From positions 1 to 64,000 of the forward strand of contig NZ_LMCF01000067.1 in assembly GCF_001623075.1 (NCBI RefSeq): a DNA stretch of 64,000 nt, given 5' to 3'. This document shows positions 36,637-46,335 of the stretch, piece after piece; the stretch's first letter is position 1, and each line of letters begins with the position of its first letter. The notes beneath the pieces were generated by a model, which saw only the letters and a list, made by a program, of their open reading frames with translations, searched no databases and was not told the origin of the DNA. This DNA is from Pseudovibrio sp. Ad37. Lineage in GTDB: Bacteria > Pseudomonadota > Alphaproteobacteria > Rhizobiales > Stappiaceae. The position numbers and the translations under genes are program-made.

Positions 36637-37671
36637 TCACCCACCCGTCACACTCATATGACGCGTTCCAGTAGCGGACTTGTTATCCCGGTCGATAATA
36701 AAGTCGTGGCCCTTTGGCTTTCGTGCAATCGCTGCTTCAATCGCTTCCGAAAGCACTTCATTTCCTTCAGATGCTCGTAGTGCTGTACGCAGGTCTTTTT
36801 GATCTTCTTGACCAAGGCACATGAACAACTGCCCGGTACAGGTCACACGTACACGGTTACAGCTTTCACAGAAGTTGTGCGTCATCGGGGTGATGAAACC
36901 AAGACGGCCACCAGTCTCTTCAATCTGCATATAGCGGGCAGGACCGCCGGTCTTGTACGGAATGTCTGTCAGTGTGTACTTGGCGGAGAGTGTCTTACGC
37001 ACGTCGCTCAGCGGCAGATACTGCTCATTCCGGTCCCCATCAATTTCACCGAGTGGCATTGTCTCGATAAATGTCAGGTCGTGCCCGCGCTCATGTGCCC
37101 ACTCCAGCATCGGAATGAGTTCATCCTCGTTGAAATTCTTAAGTGCAACAGCATTCAATTTGATCTGAAGACCGGCTTCCTGAGCAGCCTTAATGCCATC
37201 GAAAACCTTCTGAATCTCACCCCACCGGGTTACATCTTTGAATTTTTGCGCATCTAAGGTGTCGAGAGAAACGTTGATGCGCCGCACACCTGCTTCATAC
37301 AGTTCTTGTGCGTAGCGTTCGAGCTGCGTACCGTTCGTGGTAATGGTGAGTTCATCCAGTGCGCCGCTGTCTAGATGTCGCTTTAGGCCGCGGATGAAGC
37401 TCATAATGTTCTTGCGAACCAACGGTTCCCCACCAGTGAAGCGGATTTTGCGGACCCCTTTTTCAATAAAAACAGCGCAGAGGCGATCCAGCTCTTCCAG
37501 CGAAAGAACGTCTTTTTTGGGAAGGAAAGTCATGTGCTCAGACATGCAATAGACGCATCGCAAATCACAACGATCAGTCACAGAGACGCGAAGATACGTC
37601 ACGGCGCGGCCGAACGGGTCAATCAATGCTGGGTGGGCACCCTGCTGTTTGTCCTCGGCATACTGCCCCAT
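36637..37671 (-). CDS. moaA: GTP 3',8-cyclase MoaA
   Basis: Radical-SAM enzyme starting molybdopterin synthesis from GTP. The N-terminal cluster motif CDLRCVYC (near residue 35) and the C-terminal cluster [18 protein letters not shown] (near 265) are present. The protein ends in Gly-Gly, which is characteristic and needed for activity. ATG at 37671 has GGAGG six bases upstream; four extra codons upstream are unlikely. It is 6-9 kb from moeA and mobA on the same strand, not in one transcript with them. Confidence 0.96.
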   Translation of the reverse strand: MGQYAEDKQQGAHPALIDPFGRAVTYLRVSVTDRCDLRCVYCMSEHMTFLPKKDVLSLEELDRLCAVFIEKGVRKIRFTGGEPLVRKNIMSFIRGLKRHLDSGALDELTITTNGTQLERYAQELYEAGVRRINVSLDTLDAQKFKDVTRWGEIQKVFDGIKAAQEAGLQIKLNAVALKNFNEDELIPMLEWAHERGHDLTFIETMPLGEIDGDRNEQYLPLSDVRKTLSAKYTLTDIPYKTGGPARYMQIEETGGRLGFITPMTHNFCESCNRVRVTCTGQLFMCLGQEDQKDLRTALRASEGNEVLSEAIEAAIARKPKGHDFIIDRDNKSATGTRHMSVTGG

Positions 37672-37860
37672 GGAAACCTCCACTCACGTATCTCTTTTGG
37701 CGACGAATTTAACAATTCTAATGTAGTACGCAATGAGTTAGCGTCAATCCATCAGAAAGGAGTTCCAGTGGATTTAAATAGAAATATATCTTAGAACCAC
37801 AGGTATAATTCCTAAATCATCAATACTGAGTTCCATGAACTTGGGCAAGGATAAAAAAAT

Positions 37861-38229
37861 ATGTCGGATACACGCTGGCCTACGCAAATCCACCTAAAAA
37901 ACCAAGGCAAAAATCTTGAAATTACTTTTGATGATGGCCTTGAAGTCTCGTTTACCTCGGAGTTTCTGCGAGTAATGTCTCCATCAGCAGAAGTGCAAGG
38001 GCATACTCCAGATCAACGAAAAGTGATCGCGGGGAAGCAGGACACAACGATTATTGGTGTAGATCCAGTTGGAAACTATGCAGTAAAGCTGACATTTGAT
38101 GACCTGCACGATACTGGGATTTTCACGTGGGCGTATTTTCAGGAAATGAATGATCAAAAAGAGTTTTTATGGAATCGATATTTGAGTGAACTGCAGGACC
38201 GTGGATTGAGTAGAGACCTCAGCAAGTAG
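37861..38229 (+). CDS. DUF971 domain protein
   Basis: A 122-residue protein of the DUF971 / gamma-butyrobetaine hydroxylase N-terminal-like family (WPTQIHLKNQGKNLEITFDD at the start, VGNYAVKLTFDDLHDTGIFTW in the middle). In many proteobacteria this domain occurs with or fused to Mrp-type Fe-S carriers; mrp is 2.7 kb upstream here. Molecular function is not established. A short hairpin follows the stop (38229-38235 with 38243-38249). Confidence 0.87.
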   Translation: MSDTRWPTQIHLKNQGKNLEITFDDGLEVSFTSEFLRVMSPSAEVQGHTPDQRKVIAGKQDTTIIGVDPVGNYAVKLTFDDLHDTGIFTWAYFQEMNDQKEFLWNRYLSELQDRGLSRDLSK

Positions 38230-38257
38230 GGCTGGCACAAAACCAGCCCCATGCATT

Positions 38258-38854
38258 CTAGCGAAGCACGACCACTTTCGTGCCTATATTGACATTGTCA
38301 TATAGATGGATGACGTCTTCATTTGCCATTCTGATGCAACCAGATGAGACTGCCGAACCGATCGTCCATGGTTCATTGGAACCGTGAATGCGATAGATGG
38401 TGCTGCCAATATACATAGCGCGTGCGCCAAGCGGGTTATCAAGGCCACCCTTCATGAAGCTAGGCAGGTTACGTCCTTTACGGCGTTCACGATCAATCAT
38501 GACCTTTGGTGGTGTCCAGCTTGGCCACTCAGCTTTGCGGGTAATTCGGTGAGTTCCTGACCATTGGAAACCCTGACGGCCGACGCCAACACCGTACACC
38601 ATCGCGGTACCATTACCGCGAATATGGTAGAGGCGTCGATCTTTTGTGCTGATCACAATGGTGTTTGGACCGTATGAGCCGTTGTACCTGACCTGCTTAC
38701 GTTTGATCGGAGATTTTCCATGGTGAGCAGAACCATAGGAAACCCATTTTTTGGATGCATGATCAAAGAACTTGCCAGATGCTGCGGCATCTGCCTGAGT
38801 TCCGGTAAATAGTGCTGCGAAGCAAAGAGCAACACTCGCGATAAGTATGCGCAT
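38258..38854 (-). CDS. L,D-transpeptidase (YkuD family)
   Basis: Periplasmic enzyme of 198 residues that forms 3-3 cross-links in peptidoglycan or attaches proteins to it. Signal peptide residues 1-23. The catalytic motif is visible as HGSNEP (His near 154) and SSGCIRM (Cys near 171). The domain occupies about residues 65-198, so no extra binding modules are present. It stands alone, convergent with the DUF971 gene. Confidence 0.92.
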   Translation of the reverse strand: MRILIASVALCFAALFTGTQADAAASGKFFDHASKKWVSYGSAHHGKSPIKRKQVRYNGSYGPNTIVISTKDRRLYHIRGNGTAMVYGVGVGRQGFQWSGTHRITRKAEWPSWTPPKVMIDRERRKGRNLPSFMKGGLDNPLGARAMYIGSTIYRIHGSNEPWTIGSAVSSGCIRMANEDVIHLYDNVNIGTKVVVLR

Positions 38855-39214
38855 TGATACCCCCTAGGATATTGTTGTTTGTTTTATCTCGTTTGCATGA
38901 GGGAATTTATGCAGCGAGTAGGGAGACGCTCGCAGCTTAGAATGTCAAATATATTAATTGTTGAAGTAATTCAGACTAGAACTGCTGCTATATACTTCTT
39001 ATGGAAAAGGAAATTACTAGAGAGCCATTCGAAGATGATTTACATTCATATCGAGCTTGATTTGCATCTATCTAAAACGCAACTTAATATAATGAAAGAA
39101 GCTTGAATTCAGTTAATTTGAATTGTGATTGAATGAAATTGTCATGAATGCAGGCAACGAAAAAGGGCGCTCCAAAGAACGCCCTCCAATCTCGGTATTA
39201 TTTCACCAGAACAG
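38855..39214. other. AT-rich spacer with the fumarase terminator
   Basis: A 75-codon frame at 38879-39106 lacks a ribosome site and is not convincing. The rest is AT-rich. The terminator of the fumarase gene lies at 39165-39184. Confidence 0.6.
39165..39184 (-). terminator. Terminator of the fumarase gene
   Basis: Eight-base arms (39165-39172 with 39177-39184, one G-U pair) and a 4-base loop. On the minus strand TTTTT follows. Confidence 0.85.
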
Positions 39215-40849
39215 TTAGCTCAGGTTCAGCTCTTTAAAGAAGTCATTGCCTTTGTCGTCCACCACGATAAAGGCAGGGAAGTCTTCAACTTCGATCTTCC
39301 AAACGGCTTCCATACCCAGCTCTTCATATTCAACCACTTCAACACTCTTGATGCAGTCTTGAGCAAGGCGGGCAGCAGGACCTCCGATAGAACCGAGGTA
39401 GAAGCCACCGTGAGCCTGACATGCACGGCGAACACCCGCTGAGCGATTGCCCTTGGCAAGCATCACCATGGAGCCTCCAGCGGCCTGAAACTGGTCCACA
39501 TAAGCATCCATACGGCCAGCAGTGGTTGGGCCAAATGAACCAGAAGGCATACCTTCTGGCGTCTTAGCAGGACCTGCATAGTAAACCGGATGGTTCTTGA
39601 TGTAGTCAGGGAGCGGCTCACCGGCCTCGAGACGATCACGGAGCTTGGAATGGGCCAGATCGCGGGCCACGATCAACGGACCGCTCAACGAAAGCCGTGT
39701 TTTAGTTGGATGCTTGGTCAGTTCGCCAAGGATCTCGCTCATTGAGCGCGTGAGGTCAACCTTTACAACATCATCAGAAAGATCGGTGTCGGTAACTTCC
39801 GGCATGTAGACTTCAGGATTCCGCTCCAGGTCCTCCAGGAAGATGCCTTCCTTGGTGATCTTGCCAGTCGCCTGACGGTCTGCTGAACAAGATACGCCAA
39901 TGCCGATTGGTAGGGATGCGCCATGGCGCGGCAGACGGATCACGCGCACGTCGTGGCAGAAGTATTTGCCACCAAACTGTGCGCCAACACCGCTGGACTG
40001 TGTCAGCTTATGAATTTCAGCTTCCATTTCCAGATCACGGAATGCGTGGCCGCCTTCGGAGCCTTCTGTCGGCAGCTCATCTAGGTAACGGGCAGAAGCC
40101 ATTTTTACGGATTTCAGATTCAACTCTGCAGATGTGCCGCCGATGACGATTGCGAGGTGATATGGCGGGCATGCCGCAGTGCCAAGAGTGAGAATTTTTT
40201 CCTTCAGGAACTCAATCATGCGATCTTTGGTCAGCAGGCTCGGAGTACCTTGGAACAAGAAGGTCTTGTTAGCAGACCCACCGCCTTTTGCCATGAACAA
40301 GAACTTGTACGCGTCATCACCTTCAGCATAAAGTTCGATCTGAGCTGGCATGTTGTTCTTGGTGTTCTTTTCCTCGAACATGGAAATCGGCGCAAGTTGG
40401 GAATAGCGCAGGTTCTTTTTGAAATAAGCGTCACGTGCGCCTTCACCGAGCGCTGCTTCGTCATGTCCGTTAGTCCAGACTTTGCGGCCTTTCTTACCCA
40501 TCACAATTGCAGTGCCAGTGTCCTGACACATTGGCAATACGCCAGCAGCTGAAATATTCGCGTTCTTCATCAGGTCAAAAGCGACGAATTTATCGTTTGC
40601 AGTTGCTTCAGGGTCGTCGAGAATTTTACGGAGCTGCTCCAGATGGGAAGGGCGCAGGAAATGGTTGATGTCTTTAAACGCTTCTTCGGCAAGCAAGCGA
40701 AGACCCTCTTGCTCCACCTTCAAGATTTTCTCACCGTCAAACTCAACTTCGCTCACGTACTCGGAGGTCAGTTTGCGATAAGGAGTTTTGTCTTTACCCA
40801 ATGGAAAAAGAGAGGTGTGAACGTACTCGGGAGCAAGTGTTTCGGACAT
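39215..40849 (-). CDS. Class I (iron-sulfur) fumarate hydratase
   Basis: Interconverts fumarate and malate in the TCA cycle with a 4Fe-4S cluster. The 544-residue single-chain enzyme has the alpha-type domain (residues about 50-330; [16 protein letters not shown] near 105 with a cluster Cys, [16 protein letters not shown] near 280) fused to the beta-type domain (about 370-540; [24 protein letters not shown] near 420). This is the FumA/FumB arrangement and length. Monocistronic, with its own terminator. Confidence 0.95.
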   Translation of the reverse strand: MSETLAPEYVHTSLFPLGKDKTPYRKLTSEYVSEVEFDGEKILKVEQEGLRLLAEEAFKDINHFLRPSHLEQLRKILDDPEATANDKFVAFDLMKNANISAAGVLPMCQDTGTAIVMGKKGRKVWTNGHDEAALGEGARDAYFKKNLRYSQLAPISMFEEKNTKNNMPAQIELYAEGDDAYKFLFMAKGGGSANKTFLFQGTPSLLTKDRMIEFLKEKILTLGTAACPPYHLAIVIGGTSAELNLKSVKMASARYLDELPTEGSEGGHAFRDLEMEAEIHKLTQSSGVGAQFGGKYFCHDVRVIRLPRHGASLPIGIGVSCSADRQATGKITKEGIFLEDLERNPEVYMPEVTDTDLSDDVVKVDLTRSMSEILGELTKHPTKTRLSLSGPLIVARDLAHSKLRDRLEAGEPLPDYIKNHPVYYAGPAKTPEGMPSGSFGPTTAGRMDAYVDQFQAAGGSMVMLAKGNRSAGVRRACQAHGGFYLGSIGGPAARLAQDCIKSVEVVEYEELGMEAVWKIEVEDFPAFIVVDDKGNDFFKELNLS

Positions 40850-40922
40850 CTTGGCACTCTCTGGCTATTTTGGTGTACCGCTGTACACTGTTGAATTTGC
40901 TGAGCGCCGTTTTATAGAGAAA

Positions 40923-40950
40923 AAGCCGAGGGGCAAAGCCCCTCAGCCTT
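40923..40950 (-). terminator. Terminator of the yceI operon
   Basis: The arms GCCGAGGGG and CCCCTCAGCC around an AAAG-type loop can pair. On the minus strand TTTTT follows, about 85 bases beyond the last gene of the operon. Confidence 0.88.
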
Positions 40951-41032
40951 CAAAACTTGTCAAATTTGTTAGATTACGCCGAATTGTCGTGAGACTTGGT
41001 GGAAAATGCAAGGCTCTCTTTGGTGCAATCCA

Positions 41033-41602
41033 TCAACGAGTAGCATATAGGTCCAGTTTCACAGTGACCTTATTGCTGACAGTGCTGTCTGGCACGCCAT
41101 CACCAATCTTGAAGTCACTGCGAGATAACGTTGCTTCACCAACCGCGTGAGCGGTTTTACCTTCAATGGTCAAAGTGAAGGGCAAGAAAATAGCAATCTT
41201 TGCACCTTTGAGTTCCAGCGTACCTGCAGCCTCATAGAGATCACCACCAGCAGGAACCACGTTATCTACGCGAAACACAGCATCAGGGAAGCTGGAGATA
41301 TCCAGCCACTGTGGAGTTGTGATTGCACCTGCTGCCTGCGCATCTTCTGTTTTTACGCTTCCAGTGATGATTGTTGCCTGAATCTGGGCTTTGTCGAGTT
41401 CTTCTTTGTCGAAGATGATCTTAGCATTCCAGGTGGCAAAAGTGCCCGTAACGGTGTTTCCGTTATTGATGACCTCAAAGCCAAGCGTGCTCTTATTGCG
41501 ATCCACTGACCATTCATTTGCAAAGGCAGATGAAGCTGCTCCTACCAAGATGAAGGTCAGAAATACGCCGGCTTTAAAGAACATATCGGTCAATCGTTTC
41601 AT
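41033..41602 (-). CDS. YceI-family periplasmic lipid-binding protein 1
   Basis: A 189-residue lipocalin-like beta-barrel protein with an N-terminal signal (about 1-28, ending SSAFA). YceI proteins bind long isoprenoid chains such as ubiquinone precursors. Visible features are WSVDRNKSTLGFEV, the GTF..W..KI strand pair and the C-terminal SDFKIGDG segment. ATG at 41602 has GGAG upstream. It is the last gene of a three-gene operon with a cytochrome b561 and a second YceI protein. Confidence 0.92.
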   Translation of the reverse strand: MKRLTDMFFKAGVFLTFILVGAASSAFANEWSVDRNKSTLGFEVINNGNTVTGTFATWNAKIIFDKEELDKAQIQATIITGSVKTEDAQAAGAITTPQWLDISSFPDAVFRVDNVVPAGGDLYEAAGTLELKGAKIAIFLPFTLTIEGKTAHAVGEATLSRSDFKIGDGVPDSTVSNKVTVKLDLYATR

Positions 41603-41623
41603 GGTTTTCTCCAGATCCTCAAA

Positions 41624-42193
41624 TTAGGCTTTTGAGGACAACATACGCTGTAAGACTTTATCCTTGGATATGAAGTAGTGCTTAAGGGCAGCTCCAACAT
41701 GTGCAAGGATCACTGCGATAAACGCATACGCAGCCCAGCCATGCACTGCGGTGAAGAACGCAGATACATCTGCTTTTTGCCCCAAAAACTCAGGAGTTGG
41801 TAGATGCGGAATCTGAAAGAGGTTAAAGAAAACTGTCGGCAGTCCAAGCGGACTGGACGAAACCAGCAACCATCCTGTCAGCGGCATCAGCAACATCAGA
41901 GCATATAGGCTGATGTGACCCAAATGCGCAGCAAGCTTTTCCCAAATCGGCATTTCGGCGGGTAAATCAGGTGTGATACCAGTGATTTTCCAAAGGATGC
42001 GTAATGAGACCAATGCCAAGACGACAAAACCAATGGACTTATGAAGCTGATAAAGAGAGTAAGTGGCAGGCTCGAAAATCGGCAGCGTGACCATATAAAG
42101 GCCAAATCCCAACATACCAATGATAAGCGTTGCTATGGTCCAGTGTAGTGCAATTGCCACGATGCCATAGGCTGATCGAGTGTTCCTGATCAT
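41624..42193 (-). CDS. Cytochrome b561-family membrane protein
   Basis: Four-helix inner-membrane di-haem cytochrome (189 residues) that carries electrons, often between quinol and periplasmic partners. Haem-ligand histidines are visible in helix 1 (ALHW, near residue 16), helix 2 (QLHKSIG, near 53) and the C-terminal half (HLGHISLYALM, AVHGWAAY). ATG at 42193 has AGGG eight bases upstream; the frame extends to 42241, but that part is a hairpin region (42216-42237). It lies between two yceI genes. Confidence 0.92.
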   Translation of the reverse strand: MIRNTRSAYGIVAIALHWTIATLIIGMLGFGLYMVTLPIFEPATYSLYQLHKSIGFVVLALVSLRILWKITGITPDLPAEMPIWEKLAAHLGHISLYALMLLMPLTGWLLVSSSPLGLPTVFFNLFQIPHLPTPEFLGQKADVSAFFTAVHGWAAYAFIAVILAHVGAALKHYFISKDKVLQRMLSSKA

Positions 42194-42292
42194 GGAAAAG
42201 ACCCTTTGATCGAGGGAAGGGGCATCGCTGCCCCTTCTCAAAGTTCGACCAGACCCGTCAGAGCATTCTCAGCATCCGACAGGCCGGAAACA

Positions 42293-42871
42293 TTACTTAA
42301 CAGTCGCTTCGAAGCTGATGTTGATATTCACTTCGTCTGATACGTAAGGAACAGCCATCGCCATGCCAAAGTCAGAACGTTTGATCGTGGTAGTCGCATC
42401 CAGACCAACAGCTTGTTTCTTAGCCATTGGGTGCTCACCAAGCTGATTTACAACAACTTCAAGGACAGTTGGCTTGGTGATGCCACGAATGGTCAGATCA
42501 CCAGTCACTTCCAGCTTTTTCTCTCCAACCTGCTCAACCTTGGTGGATTTGAATGTTGCGGATGGGAACTTGGCAACATCGAACAAGTCAGCGCTTTTGA
42601 AGTGCTCATCGCGTGCAGCCCAGAATGTGTTGAGAGAGTTGACATCAATTTCGACGTCTACTTTAGAATTTGCTGGGTTTGCTTCGTCGATAATCAGAGT
42701 AGGTGTCCAGGTGCCAAAACGACCGTCTGTGGTGGAATAACCCAGATGGTTGTAGTCAAAAGCGAGATTTGCGTGGGACATATCAACGTCGTAAGCAACA
42801 GGTTCAGCAACCGCTGCTGTAGCGAGGAAAGAAGCTGCGACTGCGAGCATTCCAAAGCGAACTGATTTCAT
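42293..42871 (-). CDS. YceI-family periplasmic lipid-binding protein 2
   Basis: A 192-residue YceI protein, first gene of the operon. Signal peptide residues 1-22 (ending AAVA). VDMSHANLAFDYNHLGYS near the start and the C-terminal KRSDFGM segment match the family. ATG at 42871 follows GGAG with eight bases; four extra codons upstream are unlikely. It is only moderately similar to the other YceI protein, so the two are not a recent duplication. Confidence 0.93.
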   Translation of the reverse strand: MKSVRFGMLAVAASFLATAAVAEPVAYDVDMSHANLAFDYNHLGYSTTDGRFGTWTPTLIIDEANPANSKVDVEIDVNSLNTFWAARDEHFKSADLFDVAKFPSATFKSTKVEQVGEKKLEVTGDLTIRGITKPTVLEVVVNQLGEHPMAKKQAVGLDATTTIKRSDFGMAMAVPYVSDEVNINISFEATVK

Positions 42872-43189
42872 TGTAATCTCCAATTATGTTGAACTGTGAA
42901 TTTCAATCTTGGGCATACAATTGGCAGATGTTCTGGGAATTGCAATTAAACGCATTGTTCATCCCAGGTGCACAATCACGAGGAAGTCAGCAATATCGCC
43001 AATTTTTGCAAACATTGTTGCGGAAATGAGTTGTCACTGTGGCAATATAATGGAGATTGTAAAACCAGATGATACAACTGCAAAAATATAAGGGTTTTAC
43101 ATCACACTTTCGTGTGTGATCTGTCAGTTAGAAACTCTAGTAATAAAAATGGGGAAGGGAGGCACACGTATGCGCCTCCGATCAGGTGC
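42872..43189. other. Spacer with promoter of the yceI operon and a methyltransferase terminator
   Basis: No gene is supported (a 60-codon frame at 42909-43091 has no start signal). A hairpin at 43158-43179 (GGAGGC with GCCTCC arms) ends the methyltransferase transcript on the minus strand. Confidence 0.6.
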
Positions 43190-43693
43190 CTATGGTTTGT
43201 AAGTGAAGAGAATGCCGTTTTTATCGCGTAGGAACTCAAACTTTTCCTTCTTCAGAGTGTCGCGCAGGTTCGGCAGAACGCTCTTTTCATCAGCGATAAG
43301 CATATAGCCACCAACACGAAGGTGACTGAGCATACGCTGTAGAAGTTTAACACGTGCATTGTTCGGCAGCTCGTGGAAGAAACGGTCAGCAACAATTACA
43401 TCAAGATCTTGTGGGGGCGTGTAACCAAGTGCATCCACGTGAACAACCTCAATCGGCAGGTTCTCCGTGTCTACTCGCTCCTGCAACTGGTCCAGCCCCA
43501 CTTTGGAGCTGTCGACAGCAATTACATTGTAACCGCGCTTGGCAAGGAAAATCGCGTCGCGTCCCTGGCCTGCACCCAGATCGAGAATTGTGCCGCTGTC
43601 AAAGTCGAGGTTTGAGAACAGCGTTGTAAACTGCTTGGAAGTATGGCCGAAGTAACTTTCGTCCTTGGCGTAAATCTTATCGTATTTCTGCAT
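43190..43693 (-). CDS. Class I SAM-dependent methyltransferase
   Basis: A 167-residue Rossmann-fold methyltransferase. The SAM-binding motif is LDLGAGQGRDAIFLAKRG (near residue 37), followed by the acidic residue after strand 2 (VIAVDSS) and a motif IV-like segment (DVIVADRFFHEL). It resembles TehB/small metalloid or thiopurine methyltransferases in size, but the substrate is unknown. Single-gene transcript. Confidence 0.88.
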   Translation of the reverse strand: MQKYDKIYAKDESYFGHTSKQFTTLFSNLDFDSGTILDLGAGQGRDAIFLAKRGYNVIAVDSSKVGLDQLQERVDTENLPIEVVHVDALGYTPPQDLDVIVADRFFHELPNNARVKLLQRMLSHLRVGGYMLIADEKSVLPNLRDTLKKEKFEFLRDKNGILFTYKP

Positions 43694-43786
43694 AACTCAG
43701 CCTGCGTGGATCTTTAAAGGAAGGATATACAGGATCGCAGAGAATGAACAAGCCCAACTCGGCGGATACAGGTTGGGCTCTTGAGC

Positions 43787-44335
43787 TTAAGTAAAGCTTT
43801 GCTTCATGAAAAGGGTCGGTTGTCCGAGATAAGTCCCGTCCGTATACTTCTCAAAACCAACACGCTCAGCAAGGCTGACACTGGCTTTGTTCTCAGGGGC
43901 AATAATGCAATGAACTTCAGGAAACAGTCTGGAACTCTGTAACCAAGACAGGCTCAGCTCGACAGCCTCCCGGGCATAACCTTTGCCATGAAACTTGGGC
44001 GAAATCACCCAACCAGCTTCTGCAAATCCATCAAGGCTTGGGGTGATGTCTCGTTTGAAGTCAGAGAATCCAACATCACCGATAAGCTCACCGCTGTCTT
44101 TCTCAATCACAGCCCAATACCCAAAACCAGAGAGGCTCCAGTGCCCGGCATACTTGAGGATGCGCCCCCACGTATCCGTTGGGCTGGAAGGCTTCCCTGA
44201 AATATAGCGAACCACATCAGGATGTGCCCACAAAGCGCAGCATGCTTTAAAATCTGAAGTTTGGTGAGCCCGCATGATAATGCGCTCGCCGTTAAGTGTT
44301 GGAGCAGCTGTACAGCGTTCTTCTTCGATAATCAC
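43787..44335 (-). CDS. GNAT-family N-acetyltransferase
   Basis: A 182-residue acetyltransferase of the RimJ/RimL type (ERIIMRAHQTSDF at the start, acetyl-CoA loop GKGYAREAVELSL in the middle, ENKASVSLAERVGF near the C-terminus). GTG at 44335 follows GAGG and avoids overlap with the upstream gene; the longer frame to 44428 would run through that gene's terminator and 3' end. A weak hairpin (43751-43758 with 43772-43779) follows the stop. Confidence 0.87.
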   Translation of the reverse strand: MIIEEERCTAAPTLNGERIIMRAHQTSDFKACCALWAHPDVVRYISGKPSSPTDTWGRILKYAGHWSLSGFGYWAVIEKDSGELIGDVGFSDFKRDITPSLDGFAEAGWVISPKFHGKGYAREAVELSLSWLQSSRLFPEVHCIIAPENKASVSLAERVGFEKYTDGTYLGQPTLFMKQSFT

Positions 44336-44353
44336 GAAAGCAGTCCTCAAAAG

Positions 44354-44380
44354 AAAAGCCGGAGTGTTGAACACTCCGGC
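44354..44380 (-). terminator. Terminator of the semialdehyde dehydrogenase gene
   Basis: Nine-base arms 44358-44366 and 44372-44380 (GCCGGAGTG with CACTCCGGC), followed on the minus strand by TTTTCTTTT. It lies between the dehydrogenase stop and the acetyltransferase start. Confidence 0.9.
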
Positions 44381-44403
44381 ACCCACAAAATTAATATTGA
44401 GCG

Positions 44404-45879
44404 TTAAAGGCCAAGCCCGCCAATGCAAGAGTACTTTATGTTGATGTAATCATCCACGCCGTATTTGGAGCCCTCGTTCCCCAATCCGCTTTCTTTATAA
44501 CCGCCAAATGGAGCATATTCGGTTGTGATCACACCTTCATTTACGCCAACAAGACCATATTCCAATGCTTCCATTACACGGAAGGTCTGACCCAAATCTT
44601 GGGTGTAGAAGTAACAGGCAAGGCCATACTCAGTGTCATTCGCCATCTTGACCACGTCATCTTCACTTTCAAATTTGAAGACAGGTGCAAACGGACCAAA
44701 CGTTTCTTCCTTGGCAACCTTCATGTCTGGGGTCGCATTAAGTAGGAGGGTAGGCTCAAAGAACGTGCCACCCTGAACATCTGGCTTACCGCCTGTTACC
44801 ACTGTTCCGCCTTTCGAAACGGCATCAGTGATAAGTTCTTCGACTTTCGCGACAGCATGCTCATCAATCAGAGGGCCCTGGTTGGTACCCGGCTTCAAAC
44901 CATCACCAACGCGTAGCTGATCTTCGATAGCAGCCTTCAGCTTTGCCGAGAACTCGTCGTAAATACCTGCCTGAGCGTAAATGCGGTTTGCGCACACACA
45001 AGTCTGGCCAGAGTTCCTGAACTTGGAAGCAATTGCACCTTCGACAGCCTTATCGAGATCAGCTGAATCAAACACGATAAATGGTGCGTTGCCGCCAAGC
45101 TCCATAGAGACCTTTTTCATGTTAGCCAATGCTTTGGAGGCAAGCTGCTTACCCACTGGAGTAGATCCGGTAAAGGTGATCTTGCGGACCTTGTCGTTCT
45201 CACAAAGTTCGTCAGCAATCTGAGCAGCTGAACCGGTGATGATGTTGATCACACCGGTTGGAATTCCTGCCTGTTCCGCAAGTTCACCCAGGATCAACGC
45301 AGAATAAGGCGTTTGGCTTGCCGGTTTGGCCACAACAGTACAACCAGAACCAAGAGCTGCCGCCAGTTTGCGCCCCAACATAGAGCTTGGGAAATTCCAG
45401 GGTGTAATGGCACCAACAACACCGATAGGTTCTTTGGTCACCATAATACGGCGGTCCTTCCAAGGGGACGGGATCACATCGCCATAAACCCGTTTGCCTT
45501 CTTCAGCGAAGAAACGAATGTAGTTGGCTGTGATCGCAACTTCTCCAGTAGATTCAGCCAGCGGCTTACCCATTTCAACAGTGAGTAGCTCAGCAAGGTC
45601 CTTCTGGTTTTCAGTGATCACGTCTGCCCACCGCAGCATCAGATTGCAGCGCTCATCTGCTGTCATCTTAGACCAGACAGCAAAAGCTGCATGGGCTGCA
45701 TCGATTGCATCTGCAGTCTCAGGACGGCCAAAACGTGGAACACGCCCGATGATTTCGCCAGTGGCTGGATTGTTTACAGAGATGGAGTTGCTTTCATCTC
45801 CGCCGACCCATTTTCCTCCTATGAGACAAGCTTCACGTAGGAGCGGAATTTCTTTGGTTGCTGAGAGTGTTGTGCTCAT
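44404..45879 (-). CDS. gabD: NAD(P)-dependent succinate-semialdehyde dehydrogenase
   Basis: Oxidises succinate semialdehyde to succinate, the last step of GABA degradation. The 491-residue product matches GabD: WNFPSSMLGRKLAAAL (near residue 157), the catalytic Glu in MELGGNAPF (near 255), the nucleophilic Cys in GQTCVCANR (near 288), and the C-terminal FGGYKESGLGNEG loop. A GABA aminotransferase gene is not in the window, so other semialdehydes are possible. Confidence 0.92.
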   Translation of the reverse strand: MSTTLSATKEIPLLREACLIGGKWVGGDESNSISVNNPATGEIIGRVPRFGRPETADAIDAAHAAFAVWSKMTADERCNLMLRWADVITENQKDLAELLTVEMGKPLAESTGEVAITANYIRFFAEEGKRVYGDVIPSPWKDRRIMVTKEPIGVVGAITPWNFPSSMLGRKLAAALGSGCTVVAKPASQTPYSALILGELAEQAGIPTGVINIITGSAAQIADELCENDKVRKITFTGSTPVGKQLASKALANMKKVSMELGGNAPFIVFDSADLDKAVEGAIASKFRNSGQTCVCANRIYAQAGIYDEFSAKLKAAIEDQLRVGDGLKPGTNQGPLIDEHAVAKVEELITDAVSKGGTVVTGGKPDVQGGTFFEPTLLLNATPDMKVAKEETFGPFAPVFKFESEDDVVKMANDTEYGLACYFYTQDLGQTFRVMEALEYGLVGVNEGVITTEYAPFGGYKESGLGNEGSKYGVDDYINIKYSCIGGLGL

Positions 45880-46335
45880 AAGTATCTCCTGATGAAGTCA
45901 TATCCCGCCAGGCAATTAAGGAGAGATAGAAGAACAAGACCTAACGACGGTTTTATCTGACCTACACATATAAGTGGTAGTTCTAGGAAAAACACCTAGT
46001 CCCCATAGGATTTACAAAGATTGATCCATTCTGCAATGCAAATCAGGGTGTGTAATGATTGTCTCTTTCTCAATGCAACACGAGTAGATCCAAAACTCAT
46101 GCTTTCATAAGCTGTTACGAGAATGAGGTTGAGATGGGTTGGGCGGAAAAATCTGGAATGATGTCATTCCGGAAGACTGCGAGAGCACCCGTTCTGTTGA
46201 AATGTCATTTGCTCCGCTCAAATGAACAAGGTCAATCTGCATTTATGTCTTCGCATGAAGCAGGCGCAATTGTGCTTATCCGCAAAATGTGTCAGGAGCG
46301 ACTTGCTTTGAAACTCGAATAGCTAAGGTCGCTCC
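45880..46335. other. Divergent spacer between gabD and the Ldh-type gene
   Basis: An 87-codon frame at 46059-46322 has no ribosome site and is composition-wise unconvincing. A small palindrome (CTAGG...CCTAG near 45,984-46,000) lies about 110 bases upstream of gabD and could be a regulator site. Confidence 0.5.

Noticed and set aside
38879-39106. A 75-codon frame upstream of the L,D-transpeptidase gene
   Set aside because: AT-driven composition and no ribosome site; it fills the divergent promoter region.
42216-42241. Hairpin at the start of the cytochrome b561 frame as a terminator
   Set aside because: Nine-base stem with a GCGA-type loop but no T run; it is inside an operon and more likely stabilises the message.
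46059-46322. An 87-codon frame upstream of the Ldh-family gene
   Set aside because: No ribosome binding site and no recognisable motif; more likely promoter DNA between divergent genes.
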